Source: Comamonadaceae bacterium ALPHA2B
GTDB taxonomy: Bacteria > Pseudomonadota > Gammaproteobacteria > Burkholderiales > Burkholderiaceae_C
Reading direction: 5' to 3'
NCBI GenBank assembly: GCA_005503065.1
Contig: SCOE01000011.1
Location: forward strand, 1 to 64,000
DNA: 64,000 nucleotides
In this document: piece by piece, positions 1 to 8,703 of the stretch
How the letters are laid out: each line of letters starts with the position of its first letter
How positions within the stretch are numbered: the first letter of the stretch is position 1
The notes under the pieces: model-generated
The model's input: only the letters and a program-made list of their open reading frames with translations
What the model was told of the DNA's origin: nothing
The model's database searches: none
Program-made: the position numbers and the translations under genes

Positions 1-639
1 CCCCAGGCCACCGCCGGCAAGCTGCCGCGCCGGCATTTCTCGATGATCCGGGAGTTCCACCTCGCCGACGTCTTCACGCTTGGCAATGCGGCCTGCGGCG
101 TGGGCGTGGTCTTTCTCGCGATGGCCTTCATCGCCAGCGGCTCGATGGCGCAGTTCTACTGGGCCGCTGCGCTCGCGCCGGCCGCCTTCGTCTTCGACGT
201 GTTCGACGGTCGCATCGCCCGCTGGCGCCAGACCCAGTCGGCCTTGGGCCGCGAGCTCGACTCGCTGGCCGACGTGATCTCCTTCGGCGTGGCGCCCGCG
301 GCGCTCGGGTTCGCCGCCGGGCTGCGCGGCGGCTGGGACTGCCTGGTGCTCGCCTACTTCGTCTGCTGCGGCGTGAGCCGCCTGGCCCGCTACAACGTGA
401 CGGCCGAGCAGCTCTCGGAAGGCGGCGCCAAGGTCAAGTATTTCGAGGGCACGCCGATCCCGACCAGCGTGGTGCTGGTCGGCGTGCTGGCCTGGGCAGC
501 GTCGCAGGGCCGCATCGGTGAGGCGCTGTGGGGCGGTGCCTGGCAGATCGGGCCTTGGACGCTGCACGGGCTGACGCTGCTCTTCGCGCTCTCGGGCACG
601 CTGATGATCAGCAAGACGCTGCGCATTCCGAAGCTCTGA
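1..639 (+). CDS. pssA: CDP-alcohol phosphatidyltransferase, probable phosphatidylserine synthase (5' end possibly outside window)
   Basis: Integral inner-membrane enzyme that would condense CDP-diacylglycerol with serine, the first step to phosphatidylethanolamine. The complete CDP-OH-P signature DG-x2-AR-x8-G-x3-D-x3-D is present, beginning DGRIARW at about bases 207-225, and four or five hydrophobic segments follow. An ATG lies at 43, but the frame stays open to base 1 and reads a basic stretch (KLPRRHFSM) of the kind that precedes the first helix, so the true start is probably upstream of the window. The substrate (serine versus another alcohol) is inferred from the family; a second, longer PssA type also exists in this group of bacteria. 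Confidence 0.8.
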   Translation, partial: PQATAGKLPRRHFSMIREFHLADVFTLGNAACGVGVVFLAMAFIASGSMAQFYWAAALAPAAFVFDVFDGRIARWRQTQSALGRELDSLADVISFGVAPAALGFAAGLRGGWDCLVLAYFVCCGVSRLARYNVTAEQLSEGGAKVKYFEGTPIPTSVVLVGVLAWAASQGRIGEALWGGAWQIGPWTLHGLTLLFALSGTLMISKTLRIPKL

Positions 640-687
640 GCCTGTACAACCCGCGACCGACGGCCCGGGCGCGGCTGCGGGTTTCGA

Positions 688-746
688 GCCAAAATGGCCC
701 GCGGCGCCCGCCCACTGGGCGCGACCAGCTATCTTTTTCATAGCAT
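688..746 (-). repeat. family-1 double-palindrome repeat, copy A
   Basis: On the minus strand this reads GCTATGAAAAAGATAGC, then a 16-base spacer carrying the left arm of a second palindrome, then GCGGGCGCCG and a GGCC-ATTTTGG end. It aligns without gaps to seven other copies in the window. It fills the space between pssA and the phosphatase gene; nothing else is visible at 640-863. Confidence 0.8.
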
Positions 747-863
747 CACGGCGTGCACGCCGCCGCGGACGGCGAGCGGGCGCTTGCCGGCATCATCACC
801 CTGTCGGCCCTGCGGCGCGTCTCGCGCGGCAGGCCCGGCCAAAGCATCTAGGAGCCAGACGGA

Positions 864-1517
864 ATGTCCCGAACCCCTTACGTCAACAACATGGCCGGCC
901 AGACGCGCGGCGTGAAGGAACTGGTCGCCCTGGCGGGCGCGCACCCGCTCTCGCCGGATTGCGACCGCTTCTACTTCCTGCGCCACGGCCAGACGCCGCG
1001 CAATGCGTTGCGCATCTTCCAGGGCTACGACGAGCCGCTGTCCGAGCTGGGGCTGGAGCAGGCGGCGCTGGCGGCCACGGTGCTGGCGGGCGAGCCGATC
1101 CGCACCATCGTCACCAGCGATGCGCGACGGGCCTTCGACACCGCCCATGCGGTCGCGGCGCCGCACCGGCTGTCGCCCATTGCGCGCGAGGTGCTGCGCG
1201 AGCGCAACTTCGGCGGGCTGGTCGGCACCTCCTCGGCCGACCTCGACTGGACCTGCACGCCCGAGGGCGGCGAGACGCTGGAAACCTTCATCCTGCGCAC
1301 CCGCTCGGCGCTGGCCGATGCCCTCGCCGAGCCGGCACCGGTGCTGGTGGTGGCGCACGGCGGCACGCTCTACGTGCTGGCGGCCCTGCTGGGCGTGCCC
1401 ATCGACGTCGGCGTGCTCGGCAACGCCCAGCCCCTTCGTTTCTGGCGCCAGGACCCCATATGGCGGGTGGAGGCCTTGCAGGCCGCGGGCGATCCGGCGC
1501 AAGCTGCGATCGCCTGA
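864..1517 (+). CDS. histidine phosphatase (phosphoglycerate mutase-like) family protein
   Basis: Cytoplasmic phosphatase of the branch with the RHG catalytic motif. R40-H41-G42 opens the domain (FLRHGQTPRN), E113 in LRERNFGG is the probable acid, and the second histidine is H165 in VVAHGG. The 217-residue length is typical of a stand-alone member (CobC/GpmB-like). An AGGAG at about 850 lies a suitable distance before the ATG. It is not obviously part of an operon, although cbpA follows after 30 bases. The substrate cannot be told: cobalamin-pathway, sugar-phosphate or general phosphatase activity are all possible. Confidence 0.85.
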   Translation: MSRTPYVNNMAGQTRGVKELVALAGAHPLSPDCDRFYFLRHGQTPRNALRIFQGYDEPLSELGLEQAALAATVLAGEPIRTIVTSDARRAFDTAHAVAAPHRLSPIAREVLRERNFGGLVGTSSADLDWTCTPEGGETLETFILRTRSALADALAEPAPVLVVAHGGTLYVLAALLGVPIDVGVLGNAQPLRFWRQDPIWRVEALQAAGDPAQAAIA

Positions 1518-1547
1518 TCCCCCTCCCTTCCCCTCTTCTCCAGCACC

Positions 1548-2543
1548 ATGGACTTCAAGGACTACTACAGCGCCCTGGGCGTGGAGCGCACGGCCTCCGA
1601 GGACGAGATCCGCAAGGCCTACCGCAAGCTCGCCCGCAAGTACCACCCCGACGTCAGCAAGGAAGCCGATGCCGAGACGCGCATGCGCGACGTCAACGAG
1701 GCCTGGGACGTGCTGGGCAACAAGGAAAAACGCGCCGCCTACGACGCGCTGGCCGAGCGGGTGCGCAGCGGCCGTGGCGCCGGGCCGGACTTCGGTGGCG
1801 GCACCGGCGCCGGTGGCGGATTCCAGCCTCCTCCGGGCTGGGACGAAGGCTTCGAGTTCCACCGCGGCGCCGGCCATGGCCCGGCCGACCACGCGGACTT
1901 CAGCGACTTCTTCTCGTCGGTGTTCGGTGCGGCCGAGCGGCGCAACGCGGCGCGCCAGAAGTACCGCGCCAAGGGCGACGACCACCATGCCGCGATCGAG
2001 GTGCCGCTGGAGTTCGCGCTCCAGGGCGGCGAGCGCGAGATCACCCTGCGCGCCATGGAGTTGAACGACCAGGGCGAGCCGGAGTTCGTCACCCGCACCC
2101 TGCGCGTGAACATCCCGCGCGCCGTGCGGCCGGGCCAGTACATCCGCCTCGCCGGCCAGGGCCTGCCCGGCCATGGCGGCGAGCCGGCCGGCGACCTGTA
2201 CCTGGAGGTGCGCATCGCGCCGCATCCGCTGTACCGCGTGGAGGGGCAGGACCTGTCGATGGACCTGCCCGTCACACCCTCTGAAGCCGCGCTGGGCGCC
2301 GAGGTCGAGGTGCCGCTGCCGGGCGGCGGCACCGGCGCCGTGCGTGTGCCGCCCAACGCGCGCGCCGGCCTCAAGCTGCGCCTGAAGGGCCGAGGCCTCG
2401 GCGGCGACCTGTACCTGGTGCTGGCGATCGCCCTGCCGCCCGCCGACGGCGACGCCGCGCGCGCCGCGTATGAACAATTGGCCATGGCGACCGCCGGCTT
2501 CGACCCGCGCCGCCATCTTGCCGCCGCTGGAGCTTCCGCATGA
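1548..2543 (+). CDS. cbpA: curved-DNA-binding DnaJ-family co-chaperone
   Basis: DnaJ-class co-chaperone that stimulates DnaK and, in Escherichia coli, also binds curved DNA. The J domain occupies residues 1-70 with the HPD motif at 33-35; a Gly/Phe-rich linker follows (about 80-130) and then the two C-terminal beta-barrel substrate-binding domains (about 140-320). There is no cysteine-rich zinc domain, which separates CbpA from DnaJ. The next gene, the CbpM modulator, overlaps by 4 bases (ATGA), as in other cbpAM operons. 331 residues is slightly longer than the E. coli protein. Confidence 0.93.
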   Translation: MDFKDYYSALGVERTASEDEIRKAYRKLARKYHPDVSKEADAETRMRDVNEAWDVLGNKEKRAAYDALAERVRSGRGAGPDFGGGTGAGGGFQPPPGWDEGFEFHRGAGHGPADHADFSDFFSSVFGAAERRNAARQKYRAKGDDHHAAIEVPLEFALQGGEREITLRAMELNDQGEPEFVTRTLRVNIPRAVRPGQYIRLAGQGLPGHGGEPAGDLYLEVRIAPHPLYRVEGQDLSMDLPVTPSEAALGAEVEVPLPGGGTGAVRVPPNARAGLKLRLKGRGLGGDLYLVLAIALPPADGDAARAAYEQLAMATAGFDPRRHLAAAGASA

Positions 2544-2848
2544 GCACGCGAACCACCACCGTCACCATCACCCACTGCACGACCGTCGGCCCGGCCGACC
2601 CGCTGGCTGCGCTGCAGCTTGCGCACGCCTGCGGCGCGTCCATCGAGTGGGTGGCGGAACTGGCCGAGGCCGGCATCCTGCACCCGCAGACCTCGCGGCT
2701 CGAAGACTGGCGCTTCGACGGCAGCGACCTGCGCCGCGCCCTGGACGCGCGGCGGCTGCAGCGCGATTTCGACGTCGGGCTCGACGCCGCAGCGCTGATC
2801 CTCGACCTGCAGCAGGAGGTGCGCCGGCTCAAGGCCCTGCTGGGCTGA
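2540..2848 (+). CDS. cbpM: chaperone modulator CbpM
   Basis: Small MerR-like helix-turn-helix protein (102 residues) that binds the J domain of CbpA and blocks its interaction with DnaK. The fold is suggested by SIEWVAELAEAGILHP near residues 35-50 and a C-terminal coiled segment (LILDLQQEVRRLKALLG). The start codon overlaps the cbpA stop, so the two are translationally coupled. Its family role as a specific CbpA inhibitor fits this pairing. Confidence 0.9.
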   Translation: MSTRTTTVTITHCTTVGPADPLAALQLAHACGASIEWVAELAEAGILHPQTSRLEDWRFDGSDLRRALDARRLQRDFDVGLDAAALILDLQQEVRRLKALLG

Positions 2849-2863
2849 GGCGCACGGAGCAGC

Positions 2864-3070
2864 CTAGGCGCCGGACGGCCGGGGCGGCGCCGTCGGCACG
2901 GTGCCCGGGGGCGCCATCAGGGCCTGGATCTCGCGAGCCAGGCGGGCCGCTTCGACGCCGGCCCCGGGCTCGCCCTGCTGGAGCGCGGTGAGTTTGCGGG
3001 CGTAGGCATCGGTGAGTTCGGCCCACTGCGCGAAGCGCGGTCCGATGCCCGGCGTGCTCGTCTCTTGCAT
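2864..3070 (-). CDS. small hypothetical protein, 68 residues
   Basis: I do not recognise this protein. Start chosen at 3070 because GAGGAG stands eight bases before that ATG on the minus strand; a longer in-frame start at 3121 lacks a ribosome site. The protein begins MQETSTPGIGPRFAQWAEL and is predicted to be mostly helical, ending in a Pro-rich tail (APPGTVPTAPPRPSGA). No membrane segment or signal peptide is visible. It ends 15 bases from cbpM in convergent orientation. Confidence 0.6.
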   Translation of the reverse strand: MQETSTPGIGPRFAQWAELTDAYARKLTALQQGEPGAGVEAARLAREIQALMAPPGTVPTAPPRPSGA

Positions 3071-3288
3071 GGCTTGTCTCCTCGGTGGCCACCCGGGGCC
3101 GGCGTGTCGTACCGCCGGCATCTTCGCGAGCAGCAGGCCCCCTGCGAAGCACAGTCTCCCCCACCGGCGGCCTGACCCGTGTGCGGGAAGGTCCCGAAAT
3201 CGCCCCGGGGTTTTTGCAATATTTCACATTTTCGACGCCCAGGGAAGGCGGGGAGCGCGCGGCCGGCCAAGGGTCAACCCGAGCCCCT

Positions 3289-4263
3289 TCAATCCTCGCG
3301 CATCCCGGTCGCCTTGACCACTGCGCCCAGGCGTGCCCGTTCCTCGTCCACGAACTTGGCGAAGGAGGCGCGGGTGCCGCCGACGGGCTCGATCCCCACC
3401 GCCTTCAGCCGCTCGATGGTCGCCGGGTCCTTCATGGCCTTGTCCACGGCCGCGGCCATCTTGTCGAGGATGGCCGGCGGCGTGCCGGCCGGGGCATGCA
3501 CGCCCGCCCAATGCGCGATGCGGATGTCATCGAAGCCCTGCTCCACCGCAGTCGACAGCTGCGGGTAGGCCGAGATGCGCTGCGTCCAGGTCGTGGCCAG
3601 GGCCTTGAGCTTGCCGCTCTTGATGTACGGCAGCACCACGATGCTCGCTTCCGAGGTCGCGTCCACCTGGCTGCCGAGCACCGCGGTGATCGATTCGGAG
3701 CCGCTCTTGTACGGCACGACGTCGAGCCTGGCGCCGTGGTTCTTCTCGAGCAGACCCTCGACGAAATGCGGCGTGCTGCCCGTGCCGGCCGTCGCGAAAT
3801 GCAGACCCTTGCCCTGCTTGGACGCAGCGACGAACTCCTTGAGGTCCTTGTAAGGCGCATTGGCTGGCGCCACCACCACCGAAGGCGCCAGACCGATCAT
3901 GGCCACGGGCACCAGGTCGCTGTCCTTGTAGGGCACCTGCTTGCGGATCATGCTGTTCGACACCACGCCTGCGGCACTGACCAGGAAGGTGTAGCCGTCG
4001 GGCGCGCTCTTGGCGACGACGTCGGTGCCCAGCATGGCGCCCGCGCCGGGCTTGTTGTCGACCACCACCGGCTGGCCCAGCGCCTTGCCGGCTCCTTCGG
4101 CGGCGGCACGCGCCATGAGGTCGTTGGCGCCGCCCGCCGAGAACGGCACGACGAAGCGGATCGGCTTGGTGGGCCAGGCCGGCTGCGCCTGGACGGCGAC
4201 GGTACCGAGTGTTCCGGCAAGGCCCAGCAGCACCGCGGGCATGGCAAGGCGGACGAAAGTCAT
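3289..4263 (-). CDS. tripartite tricarboxylate transporter substrate-binding protein (Bug/TctC family)
   Basis: Periplasmic solute receptor of the Bug family, which binds carboxylates and related small organic acids. A signal peptide runs to about residue 26 (AVQAQP), followed by the hallmark WPTKPIRFVVPFSAGG and, further on, the GSTPHFVEG and LPYIKSGKLKAL segments of the family. Start set at 4263, which has AGGAGA eleven bases upstream. No tctA or tctB membrane genes lie nearby, so this is an orphan receptor, common in Comamonadaceae, that must borrow a permease or act as a sensor. The ligand is unknown. Confidence 0.9.
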   Translation of the reverse strand: MTFVRLAMPAVLLGLAGTLGTVAVQAQPAWPTKPIRFVVPFSAGGANDLMARAAAEGAGKALGQPVVVDNKPGAGAMLGTDVVAKSAPDGYTFLVSAAGVVSNSMIRKQVPYKDSDLVPVAMIGLAPSVVVAPANAPYKDLKEFVAASKQGKGLHFATAGTGSTPHFVEGLLEKNHGARLDVVPYKSGSESITAVLGSQVDATSEASIVVLPYIKSGKLKALATTWTQRISAYPQLSTAVEQGFDDIRIAHWAGVHAPAGTPPAILDKMAAAVDKAMKDPATIERLKAVGIEPVGGTRASFAKFVDEERARLGAVVKATGMRED

Positions 4264-4495
4264 TGGAAAGTCTCCTGTGTGTTGGATGAGGTGTTCAGGA
4301 ACCGGCGGCGGCCGGCGGACCATGATGCCACCAGCCCACCCCGATGTCGGCGCCGCGCGAACTTCCTCACGAAAGCGCCGTTCGAATGGCCGCCCGCCGG
4401 CGCGCATGGGACGAAGCGCGCACTTGTGCCTGTGCCTCCTGCGCGGCACCTCCTACAGTGCCCGGCCGGCTTCCAATCCCTTCGCAGCGATCCCC

Positions 4496-4978
4496 ATGTC
4501 CACACCACGCCGCCGTCCCCTCGCCTTGCCGATCGTCCTTTGCAGCACGCTGTGGGCGCTGCACGTCACCGCGCTCGCCGACCCGCCCGCGGACACCCAT
4601 GCCGGCCTGCTCAAGACGGTGCGCGGCGAGGTGCTGCTGCAGGACGCGCAAGGCGCCAGCGCGCCGGCACGCGTGGGCGACGCGGTGAATGCGCAGCAGC
4701 GCATCGTGACCGGCGCGCAGTCGGGCGCCAGCGTGGTGCTGCGCGACGGCACGACGCTGGTCATCGGGCCGCAGTCGAGCTTCGACCTTCAGGCCTTCCG
4801 CTACGACTCGCGCACGCACGATGGCAGTGTGATCGGCCGGCTCGCGCGCGGCACCCTGCGCATGGTGACCGGGTTGATCGGCAAGGCCGCCCCGGAGGCG
4901 GTGCGAATCGACACGCCCACCACCACGATCGGCATCCGCGGCACGGACTTCATCGTCTCCGCCGACGAGACGCTCTGA
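4496..4978 (+). CDS. FecR-domain periplasmic protein
   Basis: A 160-residue secreted protein with a signal peptide (about residues 1-30, ending VTALADPP) and a single FecR domain: LLKTVRGEVLL, GDAVNAQQRIVTG, SGASVVLRDGTTLVIGP and the closing VRIDTPTTTIGIRGTDF. FecR domains of this exported kind lie outside the sigma/anti-sigma context, and no ECF sigma factor or TonB receptor is nearby. Its function is therefore unknown; a surface or adhesin-linked role is possible. Start chosen at the ATG directly before the signal peptide; upstream in-frame codons are not protein-like. An intrinsic terminator follows. Confidence 0.8.
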   Translation: MSTPRRRPLALPIVLCSTLWALHVTALADPPADTHAGLLKTVRGEVLLQDAQGASAPARVGDAVNAQQRIVTGAQSGASVVLRDGTTLVIGPQSSFDLQAFRYDSRTHDGSVIGRLARGTLRMVTGLIGKAAPEAVRIDTPTTTIGIRGTDFIVSADETL

Positions 4979-4995
4979 ACGCAGCAGCCAAACAG

Positions 4996-5020
4996 AAAAC
5001 GCGCCCTCGGGCGCGTTTTT
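4996..5020. terminator. bidirectional intrinsic terminator
   Basis: A GC stem, ACGCGCC / GGCGCGT, flanked by AAAA on the left and TTTTT on the right. It lies between the convergent FecR gene and metQ and can end transcription from both sides. Confidence 0.85.
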
Positions 5021-5042
5021 CGTTGGCAGGGCCGAACGGCGT

Positions 5043-5855
5043 TCACTGCAGGAAGCTCGGCTTGGCGTAGCCCTGGAACTTCGCGTTGACCACGGCCTTG
5101 AAATCGTTCGAGCGGTACGCCTCGACCAGGTCCTTCGCCCAGGGCGTGTCCTTGTCGGCGCGCTTGACGGCCACGACATTGAGGTAATGGTCGGGCGTCT
5201 TCTCCAGCGCCACGGCCTCGGTCAGCTTCAGGCCCGAGGAGATCGCGAAGTTGCCGTTGATGATGGCGTACTCCGTGTCGCCCAGCGAGCGCGGCAGCTG
5301 CGCCGCCTCGAGCGGGATGAACTTCAGCTTGCGCGGGTTGTCCGCCAGGTCCTTCTCGGTGGCGCGCAGCGGGTCGATGCCGGGCTTGAGCGTCACCAGC
5401 TTGTTCTGCTCCAGCAGCACCAGCGCACGCGCCAGGTTGCTCGGGTCGTTGGGCAGGGTCACACGGTCGCCCTCCTTCGCCTCGGCAAGCGACTTGCGGG
5501 TCTTCGAGTAGGCGCCCAGGGGCGCGATCGGGCCCTGGACCAGTTCGACGATGTCGAGCTTCTGGTCTGCCGCGAACTTCTTCAGGTACACGAGGTGCTG
5601 GAAGAAGTTCGCGTCGAGCGAACCCTGCGCCAGCGCCAGGTTGGGCTGCACGTAGTCGTTGAACTCGACCAGCTTGACCTTGTAGCCCTTCTTCTCGAGC
5701 AGCGGCACGATGCCGAACTTGAGCTGGTCATAGTTGGAGCCGGCGGTGGCACCGATCACGAGGTCCTTCTTGGCGGCCTGCGCCTCGGCCTGCAGAGGCA
5801 GCGCGGCAGCGACGGCCAGGGACAGCGAGAGGGCGATAGCGGAACGGCGAAGCAT
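5043..5855 (-). CDS. metQ: methionine-type ABC transporter substrate-binding protein (NlpA/MetQ family)
   Basis: Periplasmic binding protein of the MetNIQ importer family. A signal peptide (about residues 1-26) precedes DLVIGATAGSNYDQ; downstream are VEFNDYVQPN, DANFFQHL and LPNDPSN, all family hallmarks, and 270 residues is the usual length. The signal region lacks a lipobox cysteine, so this is probably a soluble protein. Start chosen at 5855 with AGGAAA upstream. It is the last gene of a metN-metI-metQ operon. The substrate may be methionine or another sulfur compound. Confidence 0.92.
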   Translation of the reverse strand: MLRRSAIALSLSLAVAAALPLQAEAQAAKKDLVIGATAGSNYDQLKFGIVPLLEKKGYKVKLVEFNDYVQPNLALAQGSLDANFFQHLVYLKKFAADQKLDIVELVQGPIAPLGAYSKTRKSLAEAKEGDRVTLPNDPSNLARALVLLEQNKLVTLKPGIDPLRATEKDLADNPRKLKFIPLEAAQLPRSLGDTEYAIINGNFAISSGLKLTEAVALEKTPDHYLNVVAVKRADKDTPWAKDLVEAYRSNDFKAVVNAKFQGYAKPSFLQ

Positions 5856-5899
5856 GGGAAATTTCCTGAGGAACGAGATGGAAAGGAGACGAAGCGGGA

Positions 5900-6562
5900 T
5901 CAACGTTTGTCGAGGCGGCGCGCGAGGTGGTTGCCGACGAACTGGATGATCTGCACCAGCACCACGAGCAGCGCCACGGTGAGCACCATCACGTCGGTCT
6001 GGAAGCGGTAGTAGCCGTAGCGGATGGCCAGGTCGCCGATGCCGCCGCCGCCCACCACGCCGGCGATGGCCGAGTAGGACAGGAAGCTCACCGCCAGTAC
6101 CGTGAGCGCCAGGATCAGGCCCGAGCGGGCCTCGCGCACCAGCACGCGCCAGACGATCTGCAGTTCCGACGCGCCCATCGCATGGGCCGCCTCGATCACG
6201 CCGCGCGGCACCTCGCGCAGGCACTGGTCGACCAGCCGCGCGAAATATGGAATCGCCGCGAAGGACAGCGGCACCGCGGCCGCCAGCGGCCCGATCGAGG
6301 TGCCCGCGATGACGCGCGTGAACGGCACCAGCGCGACCAGAAGGATGATGAAGGGGAAGGACCGGACGGTGTTCACGAGCCAGTTCAGCGTGACGAAGGC
6401 CGGCTTGTTCTCCAGCGACTGGCCCGGCCCGAGCAGGAAGAGCAGCACACCCAGGGGCCCGCCGATGACGATGGCGGCCGACAGGCCGATGCCCAGCATC
6501 AGGAAGGTCTGGCCCGTCGCGGTCCACAGCTCCGGGAGGATGGCGAGGATGTTCTCAGACAT
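5900..6562 (-). CDS. metI: methionine-type ABC transporter permease
   Basis: Inner-membrane permease subunit, 220 residues with five predicted transmembrane helices. The BPD_transp_1 coupling loop is seen at EAAHAMGASELQIVWRV, and the VRSFPFIIL and SYSAIAGVVGGGGIGDLA segments are typical of MetI. The start ATG at 6562 overlaps the end of metN by eight bases, so the two are translationally coupled; metQ follows after 44 bases. Confidence 0.92.
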   Translation of the reverse strand: MSENILAILPELWTATGQTFLMLGIGLSAAIVIGGPLGVLLFLLGPGQSLENKPAFVTLNWLVNTVRSFPFIILLVALVPFTRVIAGTSIGPLAAAVPLSFAAIPYFARLVDQCLREVPRGVIEAAHAMGASELQIVWRVLVREARSGLILALTVLAVSFLSYSAIAGVVGGGGIGDLAIRYGYYRFQTDVMVLTVALLVVLVQIIQFVGNHLARRLDKR

Positions 6563-7448
6563 AGGCCAGCCCTCCGGTACCCACCGGGCGGGCGACAGCA
6601 GCGGGCTGCGCGCCGCGCGCGGCAGCAGCCGGCAGCGCGACGTCGAACAAGGCCTCGCGCTCGCGGCGGCGCAGCAGGGCGTCGAGTTCGCGGCCGAGCA
6701 CGGAGGCGCGCTCCGCATCCTGCGTGCCGACGGCGAACTGCTCGATGAGCTGGCCCTGCTCCAGCACCGCGACGTGGCGGCACAGCAGCTCGACGACCGG
6801 CAGCTCGTGCGTGACGATCACGATCGTCACGCCGATCTTGCGGTTGATGTCGCGCAGCGTCTCGAGCAGCGAGCGCGTGGTTTCCGCATCGAGCGCGGAG
6901 GTAGGCTCGTCGCACAGCAGCACCCGGGGCCGCGGCGCCAGCGCACGGGCGATGGCCACGCGCTGCTTCTGCCCGCCGGACAGCTGTGCCGGGTAGCTGT
7001 CGATCTTCTCGTCCAGACCGACCAGGGCCAGGCATTCGCGCACACGCGCGTCGATCTCGGCCCGGCTGTGGCGGCCATGGATGCGCAGCGGGAAGGCCAC
7101 GTTGTCGAACACGCTGGCGTTCTGCAGCAGGTTGAACTGCTGGAAGATCATGCCGATGTCCTGACGCGTTTCGCGCAGTTCGCGGCGCGACAGCGTGGTC
7201 AGGTCGCGCCCGCCGACGAACACGCGGCCCGCGTCGGGTCGCTCCAGCAGGTTGATGAGGCGCAGCAGCGTGGACTTGCCCGCGCCGCTCTTGCCGATCA
7301 GGCCGAACACATCGCCCTGGGCGATGTCGAGCGACACCGCGCGCACGGCATCGAAGCGCTGCCCGTCGGGCAGGCGGAAGGACTTGCGGACCGCCTCGAG
7401 CCGGATCACCGGCGGGGCGGCTGCAATCCCTGCAGTCTGTGAAGTCAT
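6555..7448 (-). CDS. metN: methionine-type ABC transporter ATP-binding protein
   Basis: ATPase of the importer. Walker A is GLIGKSGAGKST (about 48-59), the Q loop is FQQFNLL, the signature LSGGQKQR and Walker B VLLCDEPTSALD. At 297 residues it is shorter than the E. coli protein of about 343: the C-terminal regulatory NIL-type domain, which binds methionine and inhibits transport, is replaced by a short Ala-rich tail. First gene of the operon; its promoter faces metQ2 across 247 bases. Confidence 0.92.
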   Translation of the reverse strand: MTSQTAGIAAAPPVIRLEAVRKSFRLPDGQRFDAVRAVSLDIAQGDVFGLIGKSGAGKSTLLRLINLLERPDAGRVFVGGRDLTTLSRRELRETRQDIGMIFQQFNLLQNASVFDNVAFPLRIHGRHSRAEIDARVRECLALVGLDEKIDSYPAQLSGGQKQRVAIARALAPRPRVLLCDEPTSALDAETTRSLLETLRDINRKIGVTIVIVTHELPVVELLCRHVAVLEQGQLIEQFAVGTQDAERASVLGRELDALLRRREREALFDVALPAAAARGAQPAAVARPVGTGGLAYV

Positions 7449-7543
7449 TGGGAAGCGGGAGAAATGGGGCGGCGCTGCTTCGAAGCGCTTGAGAGCCGTC
7501 GCGCCGCAAGGGGCCGGAGTATCGATTCGACACGCCCGAAGAC

Positions 7544-7581
7544 CAACGAACCATTCGTTGTCTGCTTATTCCGCATAAGCA
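7544..7581. promoter_or_regulatory. two adjacent inverted repeats in the metN/metQ2 divergent promoter region
   Basis: CAACGAA-CCA-TTCGTTG at 7544-7560 and TGCTTAT-TCCGC-ATAAGCA at 7563-7581 are both perfect palindromes with 7-base arms. They stand in the shared upstream region of two divergent sulfur-type transport units and look like operators; no regulator gene is adjacent. Confidence 0.5.
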
Positions 7582-7695
7582 AATGCGGCGATTCGATGCG
7601 CATGTCGATCCGACGATTGCTTCGTTGGCGCCTGCGCGGGCCGCTGGCACAGTCGCGCTCCCTGTTTTTCTCGTGCCAAGCACTGCGTTCCCGCC

Positions 7696-8514
7696 ATGTT
7701 GTTCTCTTCGCCGATTCGACGCCGCGCCGTCGCCCCCCTGCTTGCCGCCCTGTTCGCCCTGGGCAGTGCCACCGGCCACGCCCAGGACAAGTCTTCCATC
7801 AAGGTCGGCATCTCCGTCGGCAACGCCGAGAAGATCTTCGAAGTCGTGAAGAATGTGGCGGCGCACGACGGACTCGACGTGCAGGTCATCGTCTTCAACG
7901 ACTACCAGCAGCCCAATGCAGCGCTGGCGGCCGGGGACCTGGATGCCAACGCCTTCCAGCACAAGCCTTTCCTGGACAACCAGATCAAGGCGCGCGGCTT
8001 CGACATCGTGCCCGTGGGCCTGACGATCACCGCGCCGCTGGGCTTCTATTCGCGCAAGATCAAGACCGTGGGCGAACTGCCCGACGGCGCATCGGTCGGC
8101 ATCCAGAACGACCCGTCGAACGGCAACCGCGCGCCGCTGCTGCTGGAGTCGGCCGGGCTGATCACGCTCAAGCCCGAGGCGGTGCGGAACAACACCGCCA
8201 CGCCGCTGGACGTGGTGAGCAACCCCAAGAAGCTCAAGCTGGTGCCGCTCGATGCCGCGCAGCTGCCGCGCTCGCTGGACGACCTGACGATCGCCTCCAT
8301 CAACAACGACTATGCCGAGAAGGCGGGCCTGTCGTTCTCGAAGGACAGCGTGATCAAGGAGTCGCCCCAGGGGCCGTATGCCAATCTGATCGCCGTGCGG
8401 CGCGTCGACAAGGAGAAGCCCTGGGTGAAGAAGCTGGTCGCGGCATACCAGTCGCCTGAAGTGAAGCAATTCGTCGAGAAGCAGTTCAACGGCTCGCTGA
8501 TCCCGGCGTTCTGA
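7696..8514 (+). CDS. second NlpA/MetQ-family substrate-binding protein
   Basis: Periplasmic binding protein paralogous to the MetQ at 5043-5855 and of the same length (272 residues). It has a signal peptide to about residue 29 (GHAQDK), then VGISVGNAEKIFE, VFNDYQQPN, DANAFQHKPF and IQNDPSN. It is transcribed divergently from metNIQ and probably feeds the same permease with a different ligand, or the same ligand with different affinity. Start at 7696 is the first ATG before the signal peptide. No permease gene follows. Confidence 0.9.
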   Translation: MLFSSPIRRRAVAPLLAALFALGSATGHAQDKSSIKVGISVGNAEKIFEVVKNVAAHDGLDVQVIVFNDYQQPNAALAAGDLDANAFQHKPFLDNQIKARGFDIVPVGLTITAPLGFYSRKIKTVGELPDGASVGIQNDPSNGNRAPLLLESAGLITLKPEAVRNNTATPLDVVSNPKKLKLVPLDAAQLPRSLDDLTIASINNDYAEKAGLSFSKDSVIKESPQGPYANLIAVRRVDKEKPWVKKLVAAYQSPEVKQFVEKQFNGSLIPAF

Positions 8515-8703
8515 ATCGAGGGGCGGGCCGCCGGCCGCGCGGGGTGTCCCCGCCCCCTCCCCGCATTCGCGGCAGGCGCCCGATGCGCAGCGGCATCCCG
8601 GTCGGCTTCGAGATGGCCGACTTCATGGGGGGTCGTGGCGCCTGCTTAATGAAAAACAAAGGCACGCGGCAGACCATCCGGGGCATCCGTCTTCCGTCGC
8701 CCC

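Noticed and set aside
738..2516. Long open frame (592 codons) on the minus strand opposite the phosphatase and cbpA genes
   Set aside because: It is antisense to two well-supported genes with clear motifs, and its product is an Arg/Ala/Gly-rich low-complexity sequence typical of the reverse frame of GC-rich codons.
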